A program made the translations under genes and the position numbers. Shown here piece by piece: positions 7,953-15,281 of a DNA stretch of 27,663 nucleotides (the stretch's first letter is position 1; each line of letters opens with the position of its first letter). The stretch is taken from contig CALABP010000073.1 in NCBI GenBank assembly GCA_937885695.1, positions 1-27,663 on the forward strand, in the 5' to 3' direction. This DNA comes from DTU089 sp002440045. GTDB lineage: Bacteria > Bacillota > Clostridia > Oscillospirales > Acutalibacteraceae. A model generated the notes under the pieces. That model was given only the letters and a program-made list of their open reading frames with translations. It was not told the DNA's origin and did no database searches.

Positions 7953-9722
7953 TTAAAGCTTTATTTTTTCGTTTGCTTTTTTCATAATTTCGGGCGTAAC
8001 CTTAAGAACCTCGCGGTCATATGAAAGAAGTCCGTTAACTTCGTCCTCAACGTCGCTCACTTCGGTATAAATTGCCGCCGAAAGTCCGCGCGCTATGGCG
8101 GGGGCTACCCTGTTTTCATAAAGCTTTTTAATTGCGGCGTCAAAGCTTTCCTGCGATTTGTAAATTCTGTAGCCGAAAAGCTTGTCAAGGTTAAACGCGT
8201 GACCCTCGGGGCGCATCGAAAAGCCGCCGAACTCCGTGAGAGCTATCGGACGGTCGTCGTCCTTTGAAAATTTCGGGAACCAGAACGGCGTGAAATAGAT
8301 GTGGAAGCTGTTCACGTCGCCCGCGCCGTGGTCAACCCAGCCGCTTGCGTGGTCAATAAGCCTTGTCGGGTCGTTTTCGCGGTAAAAGTCGCACGCCTTT
8401 ACGCTGTCAAACTGACCCCACGCCTCGTTAAAGGGAACCCACAAAGCAAGCGAGGTTACGTTGTAAAGGTGGTCTATCATAAGCTTTGAATCGCGGTAAT
8501 ATTCGTCTCTGCCCTCTTTATCCTCGCGCGAATAGAATTTGTAATTCTTTTCGCCGTCGGTTATGCGGCCGATTTTTTTGTTTGCCGTAAGAAGCCCGAA
8601 AAACGGCGCGACGCCGATTGCCGCAAAGTTATATTCTCTGCCGCCGTTTATCATATCCTGCCACACAATCATTCCGAGCCTGTCGCAGTGATAATACCAA
8701 CGAAGCGGTTCTATTTTGATGTGCTTTCTTAATGTGTTGAAGCCAAGCTCCTTCATGGTTTTTATGTCATAAATCAGCGCTTCGTCAGAGGGCGCGGTGT
8801 ACATACCGTCGCTCCAATAGCCCTGGTCGAGAAGTCCGTTAAAGAAATAGGGCTTGTTGTTGAGCATAAACCTCGGGAAACCGTCTTTTGCAATGCCGCG
8901 GCTGAATTTTCTCATACCGAAATAGCTTTCGATACGGTCGTTTCCGGCGGCGATTTTAAGCGTGTAGAGCTTAGGCTCTTCGGGAGTCCAAAGTGTGTAG
9001 TCCGAAAGCGCCATAACGCCTTTGCCGTCAATAATTTTGCAGGCGGCTTTTACGTCGTCGCCGTCAAGCGCTATTGCGGCGCACTCGTGAATGGATTTGT
9101 CGCTGAACGAAAGCTCAATTGTGAGCGTGTTTTCGTCAATGTCGGGCGTAAGCTTTATTGCGCTTATATAATCCTCGCACACTTCTTCAATCCAAACCGT
9201 CTGCCAAATGCCCGACTGCGGCGTGTACCAAATCTGACCGCGGTTAAAGGTCTGCTTTCCGCGCGCGCCCACTCCTGTGTTGGAGGGGTCTTTTACAGTG
9301 AGCCTTAAATCGTTTACACCGTCGAGAATTGACGCGGTAACGTCAAAGGTGAACGGAAGATAGCCGCCCTTGTGTGAGCCCAGTTCTCTGCCGTTGAGAG
9401 TTACCGTGCACTCATAGTCAACCGCGCCGAAGTGAAGAAGAACGCGGTGATTTGTCTTTTTAAACTCAAACGTTCTGCGGTAATAAAGAATGTCGGTGGG
9501 CTTTACCGCTTTTTCAACTCCGCTTAAAATGGTTTCGGGGCTGAACGGAACAACAATTTCGCCCTGATAGCCGCTGAACTTTTTGTTTTCGTCATAAATG
9601 GCGTATTCCCACACGCCGTTAAGGTTAATAAAGCTGTCGCGCGCCATCTGGGGTCTGGGGTAGTCGTTAAGGGGGGCGTTTTTATCTAATTCTTTGCCCC
9701 AACGGGTAAGTAATCTTTGCAT
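7953..9722 (-). CDS. Glycoside hydrolase family 2 protein (beta-galactosidase/glucuronidase type)
   Basis: A 589-residue retaining beta-glycosidase with no signal peptide, thus probably cytosolic. The order is the GH2 one: sugar-binding jelly roll (about 15-180, including the LHFGAVDYECTVTLNG strand), an immunoglobulin-like domain (about 185-275) and a TIM barrel (about 280-589). The predicted acid/base is Glu433 in FNEAWGQ and the nucleophile is Glu497 in ALTEFGG. The protein is shorter than LacZ, lacking the C-terminal domains, as in many uncharacterised Firmicutes GH2 enzymes. Substrate cannot be assigned. ATG start with GGAGA nearby. It follows the dockerin lipase gene by 17 bases and precedes trmO by one base, so it is probably in one transcript with both. 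Confidence 0.92.
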   Translation of the reverse strand: MQRLLTRWGKELDKNAPLNDYPRPQMARDSFINLNGVWEYAIYDENKKFSGYQGEIVVPFSPETILSGVEKAVKPTDILYYRRTFEFKKTNHRVLLHFGAVDYECTVTLNGRELGSHKGGYLPFTFDVTASILDGVNDLRLTVKDPSNTGVGARGKQTFNRGQIWYTPQSGIWQTVWIEEVCEDYISAIKLTPDIDENTLTIELSFSDKSIHECAAIALDGDDVKAACKIIDGKGVMALSDYTLWTPEEPKLYTLKIAAGNDRIESYFGMRKFSRGIAKDGFPRFMLNNKPYFFNGLLDQGYWSDGMYTAPSDEALIYDIKTMKELGFNTLRKHIKIEPLRWYYHCDRLGMIVWQDMINGGREYNFAAIGVAPFFGLLTANKKIGRITDGEKNYKFYSREDKEGRDEYYRDSKLMIDHLYNVTSLALWVPFNEAWGQFDSVKACDFYRENDPTRLIDHASGWVDHGAGDVNSFHIYFTPFWFPKFSKDDDRPIALTEFGGFSMRPEGHAFNLDKLFGYRIYKSQESFDAAIKKLYENRVAPAIARGLSAAIYTEVSDVEDEVNGLLSYDREVLKVTPEIMKKANEKIKL

Positions 9723-9739
9723 AATATCTCCTGCCTTTG

Positions 9740-11419
9740 TTATTCGTTATCGGGTGCCCCGTCAATTCCGAGGGCGTATTTCAAAATGTTTCGCGCGCTT
9801 TCGGTTGTAACAACATCCGAGCCGTCGCGGTTCGCCGCAGAGCGGGCGTATATTGAAAGCTCTTCAATTTCAAGCGCACACAAAAGCGCAAGGCGCGCGT
9901 CCGAGACGGTAACATGCCCGTCGCCGTCAACATCGCCGTAAGAATGGCGGTTTGCGCGGTCTTCGTTGAAAATCGGATAAAGGAACTGCGGATATTGCTT
10001 AAAGCTGTGAACGGTAAGCTGTTCTTTTGAAAAAACAAGCTTCCACAAAAGCTCTTCATAATCCGAGCCGCGGTCAACCCTGACGTGCGACACGCCTTTT
10101 ACAAACCATGTGTATTCGGGGAAAAGGCAGGTCGAAGCGTCTATTACCCTGTCGGGCGAGATGTGCAAGTGGCTTTCGTCCGAGCAGACGGTGCCTTTTG
10201 CTTTGTAAGAAGCGTCGCCGAGCGTTTTGCCGTAGGGTGCAACCGTTGCAAAGCCGCCCATAAGCGCGGTTTCAAGAATATTGTCGGAGTTGTGAAGCGA
10301 AGCTCTTTTATAAAGCGGTACGGGGCCGAAGTCATAGTGGGCGAAAACGTGTATTCTCATACCGTCTTTTTGCGCCTTATAAAGAATTTCGTCAACCTTG
10401 TTTAAAACGTTGTAGTGAAATTCGTCGATAAGCTCAACAAACGAGGGGTCTGCGTCTTTAAGAATAACCGATTTTGCTTCTTCGTATTTGTCGTCTCTGC
10501 AAAGCGCCCAAATGCCGCCCATATAGCCGAAAACAGGTATAAGCACTTCGTCGTATATGTTGTCAAGCTCGGTTTCAAGAAGATAATCGACGGCGTTGTC
10601 GGTAAAGCCCGAAGCGCCGAGAAGCTTTAGTGCGTCACTTATTGTTTTAACGGTCTCTTTGTCGCCGAGGCCTTCAAGATAATTGCAAAGCCCGTTAAAG
10701 TCAATGTCAATATTCTTTGTAAGAATATCGCCTATCATATCAACGCCCGTAAAGGTTGACGACATAAACGAAATCGAGTCTATATCGGCTGTGCCGTATT
10801 TGTAGATATAGCCCATGGTCTGAATGCCGCCCATGCTGCAGCAGATGATGTTAACTTTGTCGTGACCCGATTTTTTCTTTGCAAGCTCAACAAAGCTTCT
10901 AAGGTTTTCAGCGTTTGTGAGCGGCGACATACGCCAGTCGTAGGTGTAGCGATAGGCGTGGTCTTTTTCGAGCCTTTCGTATGCCGAAGCCGCCATTCCG
11001 CCTTCGTTGGTCGTTTCGGAAAGGACCTCGGGGTAGTTGTCTATAGAGTCCTTATAAACGTATGTTGTTACGTTATATGTCGAAGAGCCGTCTTTTGAAC
11101 AGCCGAATTCTTTTAAAAGGTCGTATATCGCGGGGATTCCGACGGTTTCAAACGGAACGTTGTTTTTGCCGAGCATTGCAAGAAGCCCCGGTGTTACGGC
11201 GGCAACCGTTGAAGCAAGCTTCGCGTTTTCGGGCGGGAAAACCGAATGCTCGTTTTCGGTGCCCTCGTCAACGTAGTAAGAAAAGCCGCCCATACCGTTA
11301 ACTATTATAACTGGTGAATTATGGCAGGTGCATTTGCGGCGCGCGGCAAATGCCGCAGTTGAAGAAAGCAGCATAAAGGTTACTGCGAGTAAAAGCGAAA
11401 TAATTCGTTTTGTTTTCAT
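9740..11419 (-). CDS. Secreted LCAT-like alpha/beta hydrolase (lipase/acyltransferase) with C-terminal dockerin
   Basis: The chosen ATG at 11419 (559 residues) has GGGGGA just upstream and opens a classic signal peptide, MKTKRIISLLLAVTF and onward, with cleavage near AAFA; the frame extends 24 codons further upstream without support. The body resembles lecithin:cholesterol acyltransferase: a VIIVNGMGG oxyanion strand, the YDWR motif (160-163) and the nucleophile elbow ICCSMGG with Ser195, where Cys replaces the usual first Gly. A late GVSHVRV His is a candidate catalytic residue. Residues about 494-553 form a type I dockerin with one good calcium loop (DVDGDGHVTVSDARLAL) and one degenerate repeat (ANRDGSDVVTTESARNIL). 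It probably acts on lipid esters outside the cell, attached to a cohesin protein encoded elsewhere. Confidence 0.85.
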   Translation of the reverse strand: MKTKRIISLLLAVTFMLLSSTAAFAARRKCTCHNSPVIIVNGMGGFSYYVDEGTENEHSVFPPENAKLASTVAAVTPGLLAMLGKNNVPFETVGIPAIYDLLKEFGCSKDGSSTYNVTTYVYKDSIDNYPEVLSETTNEGGMAASAYERLEKDHAYRYTYDWRMSPLTNAENLRSFVELAKKKSGHDKVNIICCSMGGIQTMGYIYKYGTADIDSISFMSSTFTGVDMIGDILTKNIDIDFNGLCNYLEGLGDKETVKTISDALKLLGASGFTDNAVDYLLETELDNIYDEVLIPVFGYMGGIWALCRDDKYEEAKSVILKDADPSFVELIDEFHYNVLNKVDEILYKAQKDGMRIHVFAHYDFGPVPLYKRASLHNSDNILETALMGGFATVAPYGKTLGDASYKAKGTVCSDESHLHISPDRVIDASTCLFPEYTWFVKGVSHVRVDRGSDYEELLWKLVFSKEQLTVHSFKQYPQFLYPIFNEDRANRHSYGDVDGDGHVTVSDARLALLCALEIEELSIYARSAANRDGSDVVTTESARNILKYALGIDGAPDNE

Positions 11420-11462
11420 AAATATCCCCCTAAAAAATATTAACGCCGGATATACAAATACA

Positions 11463-11491
11463 ATTCTATCATATAAAAACGGTTTTGTCAC
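11463..11491 (-). promoter_or_regulatory. Sigma-A promoter for the lipase-GH2-trmO-fliB run
   Basis: On the minus strand GTGACA (11486-11491) and TAGAAT (11463-11468) are 17 bases apart, about 45 bases ahead of the lipase ATG. Confidence 0.6.
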
Positions 11492-11524
11492 AATAAGAGA
11501 CTTTGCCGTTTTGTGATTTTTTTG

Positions 11525-12889
11525 TTATTTTCCCACGCAGAAATTTTTAAAAACTTCGTTTACGACGGTTTCGGCGGCGCTTTCACCCGTAAGAACCGAA
11601 AGATTTTCAATCGCGCCGTCAACGCAGACGTTAACAGCGTCCTCCGTCACGCCGAGAGTCAGCGCGTCAAGAGCTTCCGTTAAAGCGTCGACAGCCTTTT
11701 TAACGCAAAGCCTTTGGCGCTCGGTTGTGATAAGCGGCGCCGTCGGGTCAAAGCCCTCTGTGCCGACAACGCGTTCAACGGTGTTTTTAAGCTCTTCAAG
11801 CCCGTCGCCGTTTTTAGCCGAAATAAAAACGATATTTTTTGTATACGGCAAAAGCGCGTCTTTTTTAAGAGATGCTTTTTTGTCGCATTTATTTACAACG
11901 GCTATAAGCCGTTTTTGATTTAATGATGAAAGAAGCTCTCTGTCGTCCTCCGAAAGCTCTTCGCCGCCGTCGAACACCGCAAGAACAAGCCCCGCGCGTT
12001 CAACGCGCTCTTTTGCAAGCGAAACGCCGATTTTTTCTATTTCGTCAGCCGCGTTTTTTCTTATTCCGGCTGTGTCGGCAAGGCGAAGCGTAACATTGCC
12101 GAGGCGTACCGTTTCTTCAAGTACGTCGCGCGTTGTGCCTGCAACGGGTGTTACAATGGCGCGCTCTTTCCCCGAAAGGGCGTTTAAAAGAGTCGATTTT
12201 CCCACGTTCGGGCGGCCCGCTATAACGGTGTCTACGCCTTCAAGCACGGCTTTGCCCGAGTCAAAGCGAAGTAAAAGCGCGTTAAGACGTCCTTTAATTT
12301 CGGAAAGAGACGAAAAAAGCTCGCCGCGCGAAAGCTCGGGTATTTCGTCGTCGGGGTAGTCCACCCACGCCGAAAAATGCGCCGAAATTTTTGCAAGAGC
12401 TTCGCGGCACGAAAGTATTTCGCGGCTTAAAGCGCCGTCAAGCGCGTTTAATGCGGCGGCGCGCGCGTCTTCGCCAGAAGCGCCTATAAGAGACATAACG
12501 GCTTCTGCCCTTGAAAGGTCAAGCTTGCCGTTTAAAAAGGCGCGTTTTGTAAATTCGCCCGCTTCTGCGGGGACTGCCCCGCAGGAAAACGCGGCTTTGA
12601 GCACGCGTGAAAGAACAAAAAGTCCGCCGTGACAGCTTAATTCAACGACGTCCTCTCCCGTGTAGCTTTTCGGCGCGCGAAAAAGCAGGGCGACAGCCTC
12701 GTCAATAGGCGTGCTCCCGTCGTAAACGTGCCCGAAAAGCGCGGTATATCCCTTTTTTTCGCATATTTTTTTGCCAGAAACGCTTTTAAACATTTTGTCG
12801 GCGACGTCAATTGCGCCGTCGCCCGAAATTCTTACTATGCCTATACCTGCGGCGGTTGCGGAAGTGGCTATAGCGGCAATTACCGACAC
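11525..12889 (-). CDS. mnmE: tRNA uridine-5-carboxymethylaminomethyl modification GTPase MnmE
   Basis: A 454-residue protein of standard length. It works with MnmG to install cmnm5 at U34 of certain tRNAs. The N-terminal folate-binding domain begins SVIAAIATSATAAGIGIVR; the G domain carries GRPNVGKS (G1), AGTTRD (G2, K-loop), DTAG (G3) and NKCD (G4); the C-terminus is the family's invariant FCVGK with Cys451. The GTG start follows a GGGGGTG. It is last in a zapA-dut-mnmE operon, 15 bases after dut. No clear terminator hairpin follows its stop. Confidence 0.97.
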   Translation of the reverse strand: MSVIAAIATSATAAGIGIVRISGDGAIDVADKMFKSVSGKKICEKKGYTALFGHVYDGSTPIDEAVALLFRAPKSYTGEDVVELSCHGGLFVLSRVLKAAFSCGAVPAEAGEFTKRAFLNGKLDLSRAEAVMSLIGASGEDARAAALNALDGALSREILSCREALAKISAHFSAWVDYPDDEIPELSRGELFSSLSEIKGRLNALLLRFDSGKAVLEGVDTVIAGRPNVGKSTLLNALSGKERAIVTPVAGTTRDVLEETVRLGNVTLRLADTAGIRKNAADEIEKIGVSLAKERVERAGLVLAVFDGGEELSEDDRELLSSLNQKRLIAVVNKCDKKASLKKDALLPYTKNIVFISAKNGDGLEELKNTVERVVGTEGFDPTAPLITTERQRLCVKKAVDALTEALDALTLGVTEDAVNVCVDGAIENLSVLTGESAAETVVNEVFKNFCVGK

Positions 12890-12904
12890 AAAAACACCCC
12901 CGAA

Positions 12905-13348
12905 TTACTTTCTGCCCGTCGAGCCGAAGCCGCCCTCGCCGCGAACGGTTTCGGAAAGTTCCGAAACAACCTCGGTTTCGGGCGTGAAAACAGGCATTAT
13001 AACAAGCTGAGCCACTCTGTCGCCGGGCTCTATAACATAGCTTTCTTCAAAGTGGTTTACAAGACCGATGATTATTTCGCCGCGATAGTCGCTGTCGATA
13101 ACGCCGACTGCGTTAACGGGCGCTATGCCGTGCTTTCTTGCAAGGCCGCTTCGCGCAAAAACAAAAGCGGCGCAGCTTTTGTCGGGCAGGGATACAGCAA
13201 TGCCCGAGGGAATCCCGACGCATTTATGCGGCTCTATTTCAACGGGCGCGTCAATACATGCATAAAGGTCAAATCCTGCACTGCCGTCGGTTGCACGTGT
13301 GGGGATTATTGCGCTGTCGCGAATTTTTTTAACGAGAAGCTTTTCCAT
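12905..13348 (-). CDS. dut: Deoxyuridine 5'-triphosphate nucleotidohydrolase
   Basis: A trimeric dUTPase converting dUTP to dUMP and pyrophosphate, keeping uracil out of DNA. All five motifs are present: DGSAGFDLYA, ARSGLARKHGI, GVIDSDYRGEI, PGDRVAQLVI and the C-terminal RGEGGFGSTG. The ATG at 13348 (147 residues) is preferred over the upstream GTG at 13360, because GGGGGT, 3-4 bases upstream of the ATG, would otherwise be coding. That ribosome binding site lies in the last codons of zapA, whose stop is two bases from the ATG, so the pair is probably translationally coupled. Confidence 0.97.
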   Translation of the reverse strand: MEKLLVKKIRDSAIIPTRATDGSAGFDLYACIDAPVEIEPHKCVGIPSGIAVSLPDKSCAAFVFARSGLARKHGIAPVNAVGVIDSDYRGEIIIGLVNHFEESYVIEPGDRVAQLVIMPVFTPETEVVSELSETVRGEGGFGSTGRK

Positions 13349-13350
13349 AA

Positions 13351-13704
13351 TTACCCCCACAAGGTTCTGTCTTCGCCGTCGTTAAGCTTTTTTTCGGCGT
13401 TTTTCCTGTCAAGCTCTCTCTTGTAAAAATCGCGCTCGCTTTTTGCCTGTGCCGCGTCCTCAAGATATTCTTTGAGCTGAGAGCGGAGATTGTCGGACGA
13501 CGAGCCGTTTTTCTTTGCAAGGTCTGCGTATTCAAGCGCCACAAGCACAGCCGCCTGTGTTGTCGAAAGTCTGCCGTTTTTGAGGATAGACGCCATTTTC
13601 ATATCAATATCGTGAGCTAACTCCTCCATATATTTTGCGTCTTCTTCGGTTATAACGGGGTATTCTTCGCCCGCTATTTTAAGTCTAAGTGTATGTCGTT
13701 CCAT
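13351..13704 (-). CDS. zapA: Cell division protein ZapA
   Basis: A 117-residue protein. The N-terminal part (MERHTLRLKIAGEEYPVITEED) matches the ZapA domain that binds FtsZ and promotes ring assembly. LSTTQAAVLVALEYADL (about 46-62) is the conserved helix, and residues about 66-110 are rich in Lys, Glu, Arg and Leu and probably form the coiled coil used for dimerisation. The ATG is preceded by AAGGGTGAG. It is the first gene of the zapA-dut-mnmE operon, with a strong promoter at 13754-13782. Confidence 0.88.
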   Translation of the reverse strand: MERHTLRLKIAGEEYPVITEEDAKYMEELAHDIDMKMASILKNGRLSTTQAAVLVALEYADLAKKNGSSSDNLRSQLKEYLEDAAQAKSERDFYKRELDRKNAEKKLNDGEDRTLWG

Positions 13705-13753
13705 ATGTGCTCACCCTTTTTAGGCACTTTTGCCCTTATAGTCATTTTCCTAA

Positions 13754-13782
13754 ATTATACATTGTTTTTTGCATTTTCGCAA
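13754..13782 (-). promoter_or_regulatory. Sigma-A promoter for zapA-dut-mnmE
   Basis: TTGCGA (13777-13782) and a perfect TATAAT (13754-13759) on the minus strand, spacer 17. It is back to back with the promoter at 13828-13856. Confidence 0.8.
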
Positions 13783-13827
13783 CTACTACATATTGTAAAA
13801 ATTCATTATATGTACACAATTTAGCTG

Positions 13828-13856
13828 TTGATATTTAATATGCTTATTGGTATAAT
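13828..13856 (+). promoter_or_regulatory. Sigma-A promoter for the CPBP protease and tadA-luxS
   Basis: TTGATA (13828-13833) and TATAAT (13851-13856), spacer 17. The ATG of the next gene is 39 bases beyond the -10 box, with GAAGG as its ribosome binding site. Confidence 0.82.
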
Positions 13857-13895
13857 TCTAATAGTATACAGAAAATTATCAGTGAAGGTGTTTAT

Positions 13896-15278
13896 ATGGC
13901 TTATCCCGAAAACAACAACACCGATTTTAACGGTGCTCAGCAAAATGTCGGCGGCGGCTCTTTTGCAAACACAAGTGAAAATGCAAACACCGCGTTTAAT
14001 AACGGTGAAAGACCGCAGCAAAACCCGCCGCAGGGCGGCGCTTATTCACAGCAGGGCGCGCAAAACGGCGGATTTAATCAAAATAACGGCTTTAATCAAA
14101 ATGCCGGTTTTAACCCGAATAACGGATATAACCCCAACAACGGTTATAACCAAAGCGGCGGCTTTAACCCCAACAACGGCAATTATAACGGCGCTTACGG
14201 CAACACAAGCCCGTCGCAGATTTATAATGCTTATAACAACAACGGCGCGCCGCAGTATCACTACGGCAGACCTATCCCCATGATGGACAACCGCTATTAT
14301 TACGAGCAGCAGCAGCGAATGGCAAAGCTTCGCGAGCAAAAACGCAATATCAGAAAAGCGGCAAGCTTCCCCGGGATTGCCATGTTCCTGTTTTTGGGTG
14401 CGGGTTCCGTTTTCAGCGCGGTGCTTCTTCTTTCAAACTTCCGCGAGCTTTATCTTACAAATTCGCTTTTCTGCTCGGCAATGGGCATATTCTACTCTGT
14501 TTTCACGGTGGCGCTTCCGTTTACCGTTGCGGGGCTTATTTATAAGTCAAAAGACAAGAGCATAAAAATACCGCTCGGTGCGTCAAAGCTTTCACCCTTA
14601 AAAACGGCGCTTCTTATATTTATCTGCTTCGGCGGCTGTCTTCTTGCAAACTACGCCACAAGCATAATCGTGTCGTTTTTTGAAAGCATGGGAATTATTT
14701 TTGAATATTCGACAGGCCCAGACCCCACAAATCTCGGCGAGGTTATTTTCCTCTTTGTCGGCACGGCGATAATACCGCCGCTTACAGAGGAGCTTGCAAT
14801 GCGCGGCTTTGTAATGCAAAGCTTGAAAAAATACGGCAACGCGTTTGCAATAATTGCTTCGGCGTTTGTCTTCTCGGTGTTCCACGGCAACCCCACGCAA
14901 ATACCCTTTGCCTTTATATGCGGGCTTTTCCTCGGATATGCTGCTATGGCAAGCGGCTCTTTGTGGGTGAGCATCACCGTTCACGCCATGGTCAATTCGC
15001 TTTCGTGCCTTTATTCAGCAATCACGCTTTATTCTTCCGAAGAAACGGCAGGCTCTGTTGTCGGCATAATTACGGGTGTGTTCCTTCTTGTGGGCGTTGT
15101 TTCGCTTGTTGTCTATCTTGTTAAGTTCAAAAAAGAGGACAATACGCTGTCCGTAAAAGGCGAAAGCGACCTTTCGACAGGCACAAAGTTCAAATATTTT
15201 GTAACAAATCCGCTTATCATTATCGCCACGGTGATTTTCTTTGCCGAGGCGGCAATGCAAATAAGCTTTGCTTCTTAA
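13896..15278 (+). CDS. CPBP-family intramembrane metalloprotease with Asn/Gly-rich N-terminal tail
   Basis: A 460-residue membrane protein. Residues 1-135 are low-complexity and rich in Asn, Gly, Gln, Tyr and Phe, with repeats of the type GFNPNNGYN; a basic stretch (MAKLREQKRNIRKA) follows. From about 157 there are roughly eight hydrophobic segments. The CAAX protease/bacteriocin-processing (CPBP) motifs are present: EELAMRG (EExxxR), FSVFHGN (FxxxH) and HAMVN (HxxxN), the presumed zinc site in the membrane. Substrates of bacterial members are mostly unknown; some mature peptides or confer self-immunity, but no bacteriocin gene is visible here. The tail should lie in the cytoplasm. The downstream tadA start is 3 bases past its stop, so coupling is likely. 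Confidence 0.9.
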   Translation: MAYPENNNTDFNGAQQNVGGGSFANTSENANTAFNNGERPQQNPPQGGAYSQQGAQNGGFNQNNGFNQNAGFNPNNGYNPNNGYNQSGGFNPNNGNYNGAYGNTSPSQIYNAYNNNGAPQYHYGRPIPMMDNRYYYEQQQRMAKLREQKRNIRKAASFPGIAMFLFLGAGSVFSAVLLLSNFRELYLTNSLFCSAMGIFYSVFTVALPFTVAGLIYKSKDKSIKIPLGASKLSPLKTALLIFICFGGCLLANYATSIIVSFFESMGIIFEYSTGPDPTNLGEVIFLFVGTAIIPPLTEELAMRGFVMQSLKKYGNAFAIIASAFVFSVFHGNPTQIPFAFICGLFLGYAAMASGSLWVSITVHAMVNSLSCLYSAITLYSSEETAGSVVGIITGVFLLVGVVSLVVYLVKFKKEDNTLSVKGESDLSTGTKFKYFVTNPLIIIATVIFFAEAAMQISFAS

Positions 15279-15281
15279 ATT

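Noticed and set aside
11420..11491. N-terminal extension of the lipase by 24 codons
   Set aside because: It would translate the promoter -10 region, and the ATG at 11419 has a good ribosome binding site and opens the signal peptide.
12728..13426. 232-codon plus-strand frame
   Set aside because: It lies antisense to mnmE, dut and zapA, which have full family motifs; no ribosome binding site or family features.
13828..14283. 151-codon plus-strand frame rich in Thr, Ile and Ala
   Set aside because: It is the other frame of the Asn-rich repeat tail of the CPBP protease; it begins in the promoter.
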